Assembly: GCF_004799645.1 (NCBI RefSeq)
Contig: NZ_CP031305.1
Coordinates: 2,976,001-3,040,000, forward strand
DNA: 64,000 bases
Source: Natronorubrum bangense
GTDB taxonomy: Archaea > Halobacteriota > Halobacteria > Halobacteriales > Natrialbaceae
Direction of reading: 5' to 3'
This document shows, piece by piece, positions 55,635 through 64,000 of the stretch. The notes under the pieces are model-generated. The model was not told the origin of the DNA, ran no database searches, and saw only the letters and a list, made by a program, of their open reading frames with translations. The stretch's first letter is position 1, and every line of letters begins with the position of its first letter. The translations under genes and the position numbers were made by a program.

Positions 55635-56009
55635 CTCTGTACAGAAGTAAACGATTGCGAACCACTTAATTTTGTTGGCCGTTTTCGCGCTACAAGTTGA
55701 ACTCTGGCGATGTTACCGGTAGTTTTTGACAAGTCACCCATCGATTCTTCCATATCGGTTCAGAATCATTTGCTGTTTAGCAGACAATAGTATCGATAGC
55801 GATGACTGAATAAAACGTTCACAGTGGTGTGGGCGACAGTAGCCACTGACGGTCAGTGTACATCCGAACACAACTGTCGTGCGATCGGTGTGGGACCCGC
55901 TCCGGTTGTTGCTGTTGGAACGGTGTCGCTAAAGTAGCATGTAAGAACGCAGAATCGAGGTTGCCTGTCGATTCAGTTCCCCTGCTCCGTTGGGCGGTCG
56001 ATCGCCGCG
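55635..56009. other. 375-base gap between tbsP and sucD
   Basis: The part next to tbsP is AT-rich (tbsP promoter) and includes a 6-base inverted repeat GATTCT/AGAATC near 55743-55767. The decayed MITE-like copy covers about 55837-55920. No gene is seen. Confidence 0.45.
55837..55920. repeat. MITE-like inverted-repeat element, decayed copy 3
   Basis: It begins CAGTAGCCACTGACGGTCAGTGTACA, containing the AGTAGCCACTGA terminus of copies 1 and 2, and holds CTGTCGTGCGATCGGTGTG, resembling the central hairpin of copy 2 (GTGCGATCAG). The right terminus is not recognisable, so the end is approximate. Confidence 0.45.
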
Positions 56010-56882
56010 TTAGGCGAGGAACTCTTCGATGTGGTCGGCGACCTCCTCAGGCGTGTCGCCGACGGGGACGCCCGCGTCGTTCAGGGCGTTGATCTTGCTC
56101 TCTGCGGTCCCGGTTCCGGAGCCGGAGACGATCGCACCGGCGTGGCCCATTCGTTTGCCTGGCGGTGCGGTACGGCCGGCGATGAAGCCAGCGACCGGCG
56201 TGTCGACGTGTTCGTCGATGAACGCGGCGGCTTCCTCTTCGTCCTCGCCACCGATCTCACCGCACATGACGATCGCGTCGGTGTCGTCGTCGTTCTCGAA
56301 CAGTTCGAGGGCGTCGACGAAGTCGGTGCCGATGATCGGGTCGCCACCGATACCGATGGCGGTGGTCTGGCCGATACCACGGTTGGTCAGGTTGTCGACG
56401 ACCTGGTAGGTCAGCGTCCCCGAGCGGGAGACGAGACCGACGTTGCCTTCCGAGAAGATGTTCCCGGGGAGAATGCCGAGTTTGGCCTCGCCGGGCGTGA
56501 TGAGGCCGGGACAGTTCGGACCGATGAGACGGGTGTCGGTCTCAGAGAGTCGCTTGTTGACTCGAGCCATGTCCTGGGTAGGAATGCCCTCCGTAATCGC
56601 GACTGCGAGGTCGAGATCCGAGTCGAGCGACTCGAAGACGGCGTCACCAGCGAACGCTGGCGGGACGAAGATCACGGACGTGTCGGCGTTCTCCTCTTCG
56701 ACGGCCTGGTGGACCGTATCGTACACTGGCACACCGTTGACCTCTTGGCCGCCTTTCCCGGGGACCGCACCGGCAACGACGTTGGTGCCGTACTCCATCA
56801 TCTGTTCGGCGTGGAACTTGCCTTCCCCGCCGGTGATGCCCTGTACCACGACGCGCGTGTCGTCGTCGACTAGAACGCTCAT
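56010..56882 (-). CDS. sucD: Succinyl-CoA ligase alpha subunit
   Basis: 290 residues. Rossmann CoA-binding motif [16 protein letters not shown], later the catalytic phospho-His region ([21 protein letters not shown]). With SucC it runs the substrate-level phosphorylation step of the TCA cycle. The start overlaps the sucC stop by one base. Confidence 0.95.
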   Translation of the reverse strand: MSVLVDDDTRVVVQGITGGEGKFHAEQMMEYGTNVVAGAVPGKGGQEVNGVPVYDTVHQAVEEENADTSVIFVPPAFAGDAVFESLDSDLDLAVAITEGIPTQDMARVNKRLSETDTRLIGPNCPGLITPGEAKLGILPGNIFSEGNVGLVSRSGTLTYQVVDNLTNRGIGQTTAIGIGGDPIIGTDFVDALELFENDDDTDAIVMCGEIGGEDEEEAAAFIDEHVDTPVAGFIAGRTAPPGKRMGHAGAIVSGSGTGTAESKINALNDAGVPVGDTPEEVADHIEEFLA

Positions 56883-58033
56883 TATTCGTTCACCTCTCCA
56901 GCGTACTCGACGGCACGCTGTACCGCATCCTCGAGGGTCTGTTCGACCGTCACGAGGTCTTCGTTCAGAATCTCCATGCCTTCCTCCCAGTTGGTGCCAG
57001 CGAGACGGACGACGACTGGCTTGGGAATCTCGTCGAACTGCTCGAGTGCTTCGTTGATCCCCTTGGCGACCTCGTCACCGCGGGTGATGCCGCCGAAGAT
57101 GTTGAAGACGACGCTGTCGACGTTGTCGTCCGAGAACACCATATCGAGTGCGTTCGCGATTCGGTCGGCTTTCGCACCGCCACCGACGTCGAGGAAGTTC
57201 GCTGGCTCGCCGCCGTAGTAGTCGACGAGGTCGAGCGTCGTCATCACGAGGCCGGCACCGTTGCCGATGATCCCCGTGTTGCCCTCGAGACGGACGTAGT
57301 CGAAGCCGTACTCGTCCGCCTTCTGCTCAAGTTCGTCGCCAGTGCTGGCGGCTTCGGCTTCCATCTCGGCGAGTTCGGGCTGTCGGAACAGCGCGTCTTC
57401 GTCGATGTTCATCACGGCGTCGGCCGCGATGACCTCGTCGTCTGCCGTGACCATCAGTGGGTTGATCTCGGCGTCAGCGCCGTCTCGGTCGTCCCAGAGC
57501 TGATAGAGCGTCGTGAGAACGCTCGAGACGTCACGTGCAACCGACTTGTCGACACCCGCGTCGTAGACGGCCTTGCGAGCCTGGTAGGGGTGCATGCCGA
57601 AGGAGGGGTCGATGTGCTCTTTCGCGATGGCATCGGGGTCTTCCTCGGCGACCTCTTCGATGTTGACGCCACCTTTGGTCGAGACCATCGCGACGGGTTT
57701 GCCCTCGCCACGGTCCATCGTGATCCCGACGTAGAGCTCGTCGGTGAAGTCGACTGCGCCCTCGACGAGCACGCTGTCGACGTGGTAGCCTTTGAGATCC
57801 ATCCCCAGAATCTCGTCGGCTGCCTCGCGCGCTTCGTCCTCGTCGTCGACGAGTTTGATCCCGCCGGCCTTGCCGCGGCCACCGACCTGTACCTGTGCTT
57901 TGATCGCGACTGGATACCCGATCTCCTCGGCCGCGGCGACGACGCCGTCGACGTCAGAGGCGAGTTGAGAGGCCGGCGTTGGGATGCCGGCGTCGGCGAA
58001 GACTTGCTTCGCCTGATACTCGTGTAGTTTCAT
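56882..58033 (-). CDS. sucC: Succinyl-CoA ligase beta subunit
   Basis: 383 residues from the ATG at 58033 ([18 protein letters not shown]). The ATP-grasp domain ([19 protein letters not shown]) and the C-terminal domain ([15 protein letters not shown]) are complete. A TTTAAG box lies about 31 bases upstream on this strand. Cotranscribed with sucD. Confidence 0.95.
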   Translation of the reverse strand: MKLHEYQAKQVFADAGIPTPASQLASDVDGVVAAAEEIGYPVAIKAQVQVGGRGKAGGIKLVDDEDEAREAADEILGMDLKGYHVDSVLVEGAVDFTDELYVGITMDRGEGKPVAMVSTKGGVNIEEVAEEDPDAIAKEHIDPSFGMHPYQARKAVYDAGVDKSVARDVSSVLTTLYQLWDDRDGADAEINPLMVTADDEVIAADAVMNIDEDALFRQPELAEMEAEAASTGDELEQKADEYGFDYVRLEGNTGIIGNGAGLVMTTLDLVDYYGGEPANFLDVGGGAKADRIANALDMVFSDDNVDSVVFNIFGGITRGDEVAKGINEALEQFDEIPKPVVVRLAGTNWEEGMEILNEDLVTVEQTLEDAVQRAVEYAGEVNE

Positions 58034-58453
58034 AACCATTCGAACGGCCGTTCCCGCGTTGCTTAAATCCTGTTAGTTTCACTCGCGGTGATGACTCTCT
58101 TGATAGCCGACTCTCACACCCACGGCGGTGCTTGCTGCCGGTTTTTCACACTCGAGGTGCGAATGTTTAACTCATCTTCGGATGAATCCGTAGCGTCCGT
58201 TCGGCCTCGAAAACTTCGGCATCGGACACGTTCGATCACGTGTCGGATCCGTTCAGTGTCGGCTGCAGTGTTGAATGGATCGTTCCTCCGTGGGTCGCCA
58301 TAGAGAGGGTGGAACCACGTGGTGTGAACACTACGCTACCGCAACAGTTGACACCGCTCGGCCGTAATCGAACACCGAGGGCACGGTCACCGCAAGTGCC
58401 CGGCGCTAAACACATGTTCGTCACCGCCATCACTGGCAGGAGGCCAAACTGAC
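58034..58453. other. 420-base gap between sucC and the UbiA gene
   Basis: It contains the sucC promoter region. An imperfect hairpin (ATCGGACACG against CGTGTCGGAT, 9 of 10 pairs) lies near 58221-58250. Frames present lack haloarchaeal character. No box was found at the leaderless spacing of the UbiA gene. Confidence 0.4.
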
Positions 58454-59326
58454 GTGACCACCCCTGCTGCAACCCACAGCAAACGGCGGTGGATCTCGTC
58501 GCTGAAGCGCATACTCCGTCTGTTGGTTCACAGTAACCTGTTTATTTCGCTGGCGACGATGAGCGTCCTCGTCACCACGGTTTTCCTTGCTGACTTACCG
58601 CTCGAGTTCCTGCCGGTGTTTATCGTTTTCGCGGCCACGCTGTTCGTCTACACCGTCAACCGATTCACTGACCTCGAGGAAGACGAAACGAACGTGCCAG
58701 AACGGGCGGCGTTTACCAGACGGTACGGCTGGGTCCTGTTGGTGCTCGGTGTTGGGCTCTACATCGCTGCGATCGTCGTCGCGATCATGCTCGGCCTCGA
58801 GGGCGCGATCTACCTGTTGTTACCGCTCGTCGTTGCCCTGCTGTACTCTGTCGGCGGCGTCAAACAGCTCTTTCTCGTCAAAAATCTCGTCGTGGGGTTC
58901 GCCTGGGGAGCGATCCCACTGGGTGCCGGCTACTACTACAGCCAGCACTGGACACTCGAAATCCTCGTGATCACGGCCTACGTGACCGCGATGATCACCA
59001 TCGCGGCGGTGATCTTCGACATCAAGGACATCAAAGGCGACCGCGAAGAGGGGATCGCCACCGTGCCGAACAAACTCGGGCCGGCAGCAACGCGTTACTA
59101 CTCACAGGTCGCTAACGTCGTTGTCGCCGTCGCCATGGTTGCACTCGTCGTCGCCACACCGCTGTCGACGTCGTTTTACTCCCTGCTTGCGATGAACGCC
59201 TACGTCGCGTGTTATATCCCGTTTGCGACACCTGAGCGCGGGCCGCTGTACTACGGCTTCGTCGTTGACGGCGAACACGTGTTCCTCGCCGCAGTCATCG
59301 TCACCCTCGAGTGGCTGGTCTGGTGA
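58454..59326 (+). CDS. UbiA-family prenyltransferase
   Basis: 290 residues from a GTG start (MTTPAATHSKRR). About eight membrane segments. The first Asp-rich motif is YTVNRFTDLEEDE and the second is DIKDIKGDREEGIATVPNKLG. It transfers a prenyl chain to an acceptor such as geranylgeranylglyceryl phosphate, a quinone precursor or chlorophyll-like rings; the branch is unclear. menA at 6149 is a different member. Confidence 0.85.
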   Translation: MTTPAATHSKRRWISSLKRILRLLVHSNLFISLATMSVLVTTVFLADLPLEFLPVFIVFAATLFVYTVNRFTDLEEDETNVPERAAFTRRYGWVLLVLGVGLYIAAIVVAIMLGLEGAIYLLLPLVVALLYSVGGVKQLFLVKNLVVGFAWGAIPLGAGYYYSQHWTLEILVITAYVTAMITIAAVIFDIKDIKGDREEGIATVPNKLGPAATRYYSQVANVVVAVAMVALVVATPLSTSFYSLLAMNAYVACYIPFATPERGPLYYGFVVDGEHVFLAAVIVTLEWLVW

Positions 59327-59446
59327 CTGAAAACGGTCGCGACACCGGTCGCAGCCCGGGTGGATCATACGGATCTTGTCCGTCAGCGCCGGCGCGAGCG
59401 CGCCCCATCCTGCGGTCGCGCCGGGACATCGGGACAGCACTCGGTA

Positions 59447-59674
59447 TCAGTCCCGGTCCGTCTCGCTCCAGTCGCAGTCTTGGCACTTCCAGCCAGTGAC
59501 GAACTCGGTGACGGAGGGCATGTAACCCACCTCGAGCACATTGCCCCCGCAGTCGGGACAGTCCCTATCAGCGTCCTGGATCGCTTCGGTCTCCATGACC
59601 GAATCGTCCTCGATAAGCTCCGCGAGTTTTCTGCCCGTGACCATTCGGCCCTGCACAACGCGATTATCACTCAT
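59447..59674 (-). CDS. Small zinc-ribbon protein (DUF5795-type)
   Basis: 75 residues: MSDNRVVQGRMVTGRKLAELIEDDSVM, then CPDCGGNVLEVGYMPSVTEF and WKCQDCDWSETD, two CxxC knuckles of a zinc ribbon. I recall this as DUF5795, a conserved haloarchaeal family of unknown function. Confidence 0.78.
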   Translation of the reverse strand: MSDNRVVQGRMVTGRKLAELIEDDSVMETEAIQDADRDCPDCGGNVLEVGYMPSVTEFVTGWKCQDCDWSETDRD

Positions 59675-59848
59675 ACCCGAGTCGTTGGCTCGGCGTTCCT
59701 AAGCGCTTCCGGTCACCGCAGTGGCCTGCCGGCTCGAGTCCACCGATTTCGGCCGTTCTCGTTCGCTCCGGATCGATCTCGAGGCGCTGAACGACGGAAT
59801 CGAAAATCGGACGATTTAACCTCACGAGGGAGCAAACACAAAGTGCGT

Positions 59849-59931
59849 GCGAGGGTAGCCAAGCGGCCAACGGCGGCGGACTCAAGATCCGCTCGTGTAG
59901 ACGTTCGTGGGTTCGATTCCCTCCCCTCGCA
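59849..59931 (+). tRNA. tRNA-Leu, anticodon CAA
   Basis: Acceptor stem GCGAGGG (59849-59855) pairs perfectly with CCCTCGC (59924-59930), followed by discriminator A. The anticodon stem GCGGA/TCCGC encloses the loop CTCAAGA with CAA at 59883-59885. A long variable arm (59893-59906) is typical of leucine tRNA. The T-stem (GTGGG/CCCTC) has one U-U mismatch. No intron is seen and CCA is not encoded. A TTTAA box lies about 32 bases upstream. Confidence 0.93.
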
Positions 59932-60087
59932 CTGACCAACAGTGCGGCAAGAGCAGTATCTTGCCCTCGCAAACTTCTAAGACGACCCATAACGCAGAGC
60001 GACAGGGTTGCTGGCCCGAGATCGTAACCGTCATATTGCAACTGCGTATCAAACATTTACTCACTAGCCTGTCGAAGGAACACTCGC

Positions 60088-60375
60088 ATGTCTCACGAAT
60101 CAGATGACGATGAGGAGGAATCGGAACGCGAACTCGAGTACGAACACCATATTGCCCGCGAAGACGTGATCACGCACCTCGAGTCATTGGTAGACGGCTT
60201 TCGTGATGGCGGGACCGTCACGATCGCGTTCGGTGATGAGACGGTCGAGTTCGAGCCCCCAGAGCACATGGCGTTCGAAATGGAGTACGAGGAACACGGC
60301 GACGAACGCGAACTCGAGTTCGAACTCGAATGGCGTGTCCAAAACGAGGACCTCGAGATCGGGACCACCGAGTGA
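60088..60375 (+). CDS. Amphi-Trp domain protein, second copy
   Basis: 95 residues. Acidic leader (SHESDDDEEESERELEYEH), then the domain: AREDVITHLESLVDGFRDGGTVTIAFGDETVEFEPPEHMAFEMEYEE, ending LEFELEWRVQNEDLEIG. Same family as 21220-21474, with a longer acidic N-terminus. Function unknown. Confidence 0.8.
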   Translation: MSHESDDDEEESERELEYEHHIAREDVITHLESLVDGFRDGGTVTIAFGDETVEFEPPEHMAFEMEYEEHGDERELEFELEWRVQNEDLEIGTTE

Positions 60376-60465
60376 GCCGGCCGGCTGCAACAGCGGCCTG
60401 CTCGATGCACCCTGAGCCGTAACGAAGTCCGATTCCTTTTGACAGCGGCCAGCCGAGGAAGACCA

Positions 60466-61275
60466 ATGAGCGAACGCGAAGGCGAATCTCGGCGGACGAG
60501 CGTCGCGCTCCGTGCGGCGACCGCGGGAGCCGACGTCGCGGCGTCGTCGTTTCGAACCGATCTCGAGGTCGAACGAAAGGGCGCAAAGACGGACGTCGTC
60601 ACACAGATCGACCGGAACGCCCAGACGCGGGTAATCGAGGTCCTCGAGGACGCGTATCCGACAGAGCCAGTCGTCGGCGAGGAAGCCGACGCGTTGAAAC
60701 GGGTTCCCGAGACGGGGCCGGCCTGGATCGTCGACCCGATCGACGGGACGAACAACTACGTCAGCGGGAATCGCGCATTTGGGACGGCCGTCGCCGCAGT
60801 CTGTGACGGCGAACCCGTCGGTGCAGCGACGGTCTGTCCCGCGCTGGGGGATACGTACCGTGTCGGCCCCGACGGCGCGGTTTGCAACGACGAGCCGCTC
60901 TCGGTCAGCGACTGTAGCGACCCCGAGGCTGCGACCGTCTGCCCGACGTTCTGGTGGGATTTCGACCATCGCGAGGAGTACGCCGCGGCGACGCGGGCGA
61001 TCGTCGAACGCTTCGGCGACATGCGACGGTTCGGCTGTGCCCAACTCGAGTTGGCGATGGTCGCATCGGGCGCACTCGAGGGGACGATGACGAACCTGCG
61101 GACGAACCCGTGGGACACCGTCGCTGGCGTCCAGTTGGTGCGAGAGGCTGGTGGAACCGTAACCGATCTCGAGGGGAATCGCTGGCGACACGACAGCGAG
61201 GGGCTGGTGGCCTCGAACGGGGCGATCCACGACGAGCTGTGTGCTGCTACACGAGAGATTTCCCAGACACTGTAA
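60466..61275 (+). CDS. Inositol-monophosphatase family phosphatase
   Basis: 269 residues from the ATG at 60466 (MSEREGESRRTSVAL). Metal-site motifs are VGEEAD, WIVDPIDGTNNYVSG and the C-terminal PWDTVAGVQLVREAGG. It would dephosphorylate inositol phosphate, fructose-1,6-bisphosphate or PAP; haloarchaea often have several such enzymes, and this one's substrate is open. Confidence 0.9.
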   Translation: MSEREGESRRTSVALRAATAGADVAASSFRTDLEVERKGAKTDVVTQIDRNAQTRVIEVLEDAYPTEPVVGEEADALKRVPETGPAWIVDPIDGTNNYVSGNRAFGTAVAAVCDGEPVGAATVCPALGDTYRVGPDGAVCNDEPLSVSDCSDPEAATVCPTFWWDFDHREEYAAATRAIVERFGDMRRFGCAQLELAMVASGALEGTMTNLRTNPWDTVAGVQLVREAGGTVTDLEGNRWRHDSEGLVASNGAIHDELCAATREISQTL

Positions 61276-61347
61276 TCGCCGCCCGCTCGCTGTCACGACC
61301 TGCAGGAAACCGGAAACGGTAAGCGCCCACCCCAACGGATATCGGTC

Positions 61348-62469
61348 ATGGACGAGTTTATCGAACGGTACGGCCCCGAACGGGTCTGGGCTGCGACCGT
61401 TGTCCTCCTCGTTGCCGGTGTCACACTCGCTGCTTGGGTGTTTCCACAGCGTGTGTACGTCGACATCATCTGGCAGTACTTCTGGGGGCCAGTGGTCGCC
61501 GACGCACATGGCTGGGGTTGTATCGCGTGGGCGGGCGGTGAACAGATACACTGCAATGAGGCGACTGGTGACTTCGGGCCAACCGCTGCGCCGGGGTACA
61601 CCGCCATCTCCTATGCCGGCTACATCCCGACGCTCATTCTGATGGCGATCGGGGTCCTGTTCGTGCTTCGCCGCCTCGAGATCGGTAGCTTCCGCGGGGG
61701 CTTTTTCGCGCTGTTCCCGTTCATGTTGTTCGGTGGCGCGCTCCGAACGGTCGAGGACGCAAACGTCGCTGCTTACCGCGAAACGGGCGAACTCGCCATT
61801 CAGCTACCGTGGTCTGGCTTCCTGATCAGTCCGTTGATCTACTTCACAGTGACGCTCATCGCGCTTGTCGCACTCGTTGGCGCAGTCTTCCTCGAGCGAA
61901 ACGACTCCGTCTCGAGGTACGAGTATCCGCTCTTTGGCATCGGGGCCGTCGTGCTCGCCGCGACGCTCGGGTGGCTCGGCTATCTCGCCGTAACGACGGA
62001 GTACGCCTCGTTTTACCCGTCGATTCCGACGATCGTCCTGACGGCTGCGACCGTCTCGACAGCGATCGTCTGGATGGGCATTCAGCGGTTCGCACCCGAG
62101 CTGAACCGCGGCACCGGCTACATGGGGATCGTCGTCATCTGGGCCCACGCAGTCGATGGCTTTGCAAACCAGCTCATGCTGGATTGGTCGCAGGTCTGGG
62201 GGCTTAGCTACGCCCCGAAACATCCGGTCAACGACGCGATCGTCACCGTCACCGGTTCGGTGCTTCCAGCCAGCGTCACCGAGATCACCGGCGCTGCCTG
62301 GCCGTTTGCACTCCTGAAACTCGCTGCGCCCGTCTTCATCATCTGGATCTTCAACGAGGAGATATTCGACGAGAACCCGCGCTTTGCGATCTTGATGATG
62401 ATCACGGTCGTCGCCGTCGGACTCGGGCCCGGAACCCGTGACATGCTCCGGGCGACGTTCGGTATCTGA
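61348..62469 (+). CDS. DUF63 family membrane protein
   Basis: 373 residues with about eight membrane segments; an archaeal family of unknown function. Charged residues are few (for example [11 protein letters not shown] and [15 protein letters not shown]). It lies 72 bases after the phosphatase on the same strand; cotranscription is possible. Confidence 0.85.
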   Translation: MDEFIERYGPERVWAATVVLLVAGVTLAAWVFPQRVYVDIIWQYFWGPVVADAHGWGCIAWAGGEQIHCNEATGDFGPTAAPGYTAISYAGYIPTLILMAIGVLFVLRRLEIGSFRGGFFALFPFMLFGGALRTVEDANVAAYRETGELAIQLPWSGFLISPLIYFTVTLIALVALVGAVFLERNDSVSRYEYPLFGIGAVVLAATLGWLGYLAVTTEYASFYPSIPTIVLTAATVSTAIVWMGIQRFAPELNRGTGYMGIVVIWAHAVDGFANQLMLDWSQVWGLSYAPKHPVNDAIVTVTGSVLPASVTEITGAAWPFALLKLAAPVFIIWIFNEEIFDENPRFAILMMITVVAVGLGPGTRDMLRATFGI

Positions 62470-63035
62470 GCCGGAACAGACACGCAGGAGATTCTTTTAA
62501 TTACGTGTTCGTGACGTGCTTTTATTTCGGCTGCTCGAGTGTCGTTTCGACACTCGTTGTCGCAGACGCCACAGTTCGGTCGCCTCGAGACGATTATGGT
62601 CCCCGTGATCGCCGTCTGGGCCGTCGATCGAATACGTACCGTGTCCGTCCAGCGTGAGACACACAGTCCGAGTTGTGAAACGGTGACGGACTGTTCGTTC
62701 GTGTGCCACAGATAACAAACGAGCCGGGTAACAGAGCGCCAGATATCGGCAATTATGTATGAAAATCGCGTGACGGTGTTCGACCTGTCTGGTCGAGACT
62801 GGCGACATTGGACGAACTGATAATGTCGAATAATCATCGGACTTTTCAGGATCCGCTAACTAGCTGCTCAATCTATTTCGGATACACTACCCATTCCAAG
62901 ATATAATCCGGGAAGCGAATATATTAAGAGCCAACGATCCATCGGCCACGATATCGAAAGAGCAGCGCACGCGCACCACTTAACTATGTCACTCGTACTG
63001 ATATTCGGCAATTATTCGAGACGGAGGAACCGACA
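62470..63035. other. 566-base gap before the permease gene
   Basis: The 3' half is AT-rich. TATA-like stretches are ATATTAAG (near 62920) and GATATCG (near 62951). A 17-codon frame sits at 62986-63039. Otherwise nothing was recognised. Confidence 0.4.
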
Positions 63036-63039
63036 ATGA
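62986..63039 (+). other. 17-codon frame overlapping the permease start
   Basis: MSLVLIFGNYSRRRNRQ ends in a TGA that overlaps the permease ATG by ATGA. The permease ribosome-binding site lies inside it. It may be a coupled leader peptide. Confidence 0.35.
63023..63027 (+). promoter_or_regulatory. Shine-Dalgarno of the permease
   Basis: GGAGG lies 8 bases before the ATG at 63036. This is uncommon for a first gene in haloarchaea, so a leadered mRNA is likely. Confidence 0.6.
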
Positions 63040-64000
63040 CCAGCGGAGACGAAGAACTCGCCAAGGACCTCGGACTCGTCTCCGCGCTCGCGATCGGTAT
63101 CGGGACGATGGTCGGTGCGGGGATCTTCGTTCTGCCCGGCATCGCCGCACAGCAAGCAGGTCCGGCGGTCGTCATCTCGTTTATTATTGGTGGGATGATC
63201 GCCATGATAAACGCGGTCACGGTGAGCGAACTCGGCACCGCGATGCCGAAAGCCGGCGGCGCGTACTACTACATCAATCGCGCGCTCGGCCCACTGTTCG
63301 GCTCGATCTCGGGGATGGGCGACTGGATCGGCCTCGCCTTCGCGAGTGCGTTTTATGCCATCGGCTTCGGTGGGTATCTCGCCGACTTACTCGATGGCAT
63401 CGTCGTTCCGATCCCCGGACTCGGGGAACTCGCGTTGCTCCCGACGATTGCGCTTGGCCCGATCGTTCTCACTGAAATTCAGATCGGAGCCATACTTGCT
63501 GGGCTCGTGTTCGTCGGAGTCAACTACATGGGTGCAAAAGAGACCGGCGGCATCCAGACCGCTATCGTCACGCTCTTGCTTGGCATCCTCACGATCTTCG
63601 CCATCGTCGGCTTCTTCTCCTTCGACTGGGGCACCGTCGCCGTCGACGGCAGCTACACACCCGAGGGAACGGCGGCGATCCTCCCCGGTGCAGCGCTCGT
63701 GTTCGTCTCCTATCTCGGCTACGCCAAGATTGCGACGATCGGCGAGGAACTCAAAAATCCCGGCCGAAACCTCCCCATTGCGATCATCGGCAGCGTCGGC
63801 ATCGTGATGGTCATCTACACGATCCTCGTCGGCCTCCTGATGGGGCTGATTCCACACGAGGAGTTCTTCCTCGAGGACGTCGAGAACGCGCCAATGACCT
63901 ACGCCGCCCAGATCGTCTTCGACTACCAGTTCGCGGTTGCTGGGCTGGAGCTTTCGATTCTTGGCGTTGGGGTAACCTCGATCACGCTTGCCGCATTGCT
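63036..64000 (+). CDS. APC-superfamily amino-acid permease, 3' end outside the window
   Basis: At least 321 residues, still open at the window end. The N-terminal segment (LGLVSALAIGIGTMVGAGIFVLPG) is the family's substrate-binding first helix, with the unwound Gly-rich turn. SELGTAMPKAGGAYYYINRALG and about nine hydrophobic helices follow. It probably imports amino acids with H+ or Na+. A universal-stress-protein domain is often fused at the C-terminus of haloarchaeal members, but that part is not in the window. Confidence 0.92.
   Translation, partial: MTSGDEELAKDLGLVSALAIGIGTMVGAGIFVLPGIAAQQAGPAVVISFIIGGMIAMINAVTVSELGTAMPKAGGAYYYINRALGPLFGSISGMGDWIGLAFASAFYAIGFGGYLADLLDGIVVPIPGLGELALLPTIALGPIVLTEIQIGAILAGLVFVGVNYMGAKETGGIQTAIVTLLLGILTIFAIVGFFSFDWGTVAVDGSYTPEGTAAILPGAALVFVSYLGYAKIATIGEELKNPGRNLPIAIIGSVGIVMVIYTILVGLLMGLIPHEEFFLEDVENAPMTYAAQIVFDYQFAVAGLELSILGVGVTSITLAAL

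Noticed and set aside
58240..58452. A 70-codon frame ending just before the UbiA gene
   Set aside because: Composition is not haloarchaeal and the start lacks any promoter or ribosome-binding signal.

Overview
The window is a 64 kb piece of a haloarchaeal chromosome. The evidence is high GC content, strongly acidic predicted proteins, abundant CTCGAG, a TFB gene, archaeal RNase P subunits, a proteasome alpha subunit, SBDS, bat-type and HalOD1 regulators, UPF0179 and DUF63 proteins, and many TATA-like boxes about 27 bases before the start codon, which is the sign of leaderless mRNAs. The gene content and a repeat family beginning CTATAGTAGCCACTG suggest a member of the Natrialbaceae (Natrinema, Haloterrigena or Natronorubrum type). 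That family assignment comes from memory and was not computed. No prophage, insertion sequence, CRISPR array or rRNA operon is present; this is mostly core chromosome.

Layout. 1-10 kb: the 3' part of a PAS histidine kinase, then menaquinone genes (menB, later menA-menC-menE). Between them lie three exported proteins that may form an iron or copper handling unit: a DyP-like Tat lipoprotein, a two-domain P19-like protein with a histidine-rich linker, and a cohesin-like anchored protein. 10-16 kb: an NRDE protein, a winged-helix regulator with an odd 5' end, gatC-gatA, tfb, a 41-residue zinc protein, an alpha/beta hydrolase and a bat-like regulator. 16-20 kb: a PsrBC/NrfD-type membrane redox module without a catalytic subunit. 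20-25 kb: a cysteine-free Mrp ATPase, an amphi-Trp protein, an AsnB-like/PHP pair, UPF0179 and a DUF5820-type protein. 25-33 kb: the prkA-prkA-yeaH-spoVR operon. 33-45 kb: a HEAT protein, small metabolic genes, a degenerate receiver, an SNF transporter, and propionyl-CoA carboxylase genes (pccB-pccX, then pccA) around several small proteins. 44-51 kb: a MoaD-like protein ending in Cys-Cys, a HalOD1 protein, a thioesterase, an exonuclease, a thiolase/OB-fold pair, hflX and FUN14. 51-55 kb: the conserved SBDS-psmA-rnp2-(methyltransferase)-rnp3 block. 55-64 kb: tbsP, sucCD, a UbiA prenyltransferase, a zinc-ribbon protein, tRNA-Leu(CAA), a second amphi-Trp protein, an inositol-phosphatase-like enzyme, DUF63, and the 5' part of an APC permease.

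How the genes fit together: menaquinone synthesis (menB/A/C/E) supplies the quinone that a PsrC/NrfD-type membrane subunit would use. The Pcc subunits, SucCD and the thiolase serve acyl-CoA metabolism. The 51-55 kb block joins RNA processing, ribosome maturation and protein turnover.

Most interesting signals: (1) short in-frame insertions built from perfect hairpins inside conserved proteins (GatA, a DUF35-like protein, and less clearly a methyltransferase); (2) the orphan PsrBC-like module, whose Fe-S subunit has an internal Tat motif and a roughly 180-residue acidic insert, and whose upstream region shares a 12-mer with the promoter of the adjacent bat-like regulator; (3) 16-17 codon leader frames, two of them overlapping the next start codon; (4) several family members that have lost signature residues: cysteine-free Mrp, MoaD-like ending Cys-Cys, thiolase with Ser for Cys, receiver with Tyr for Asp.
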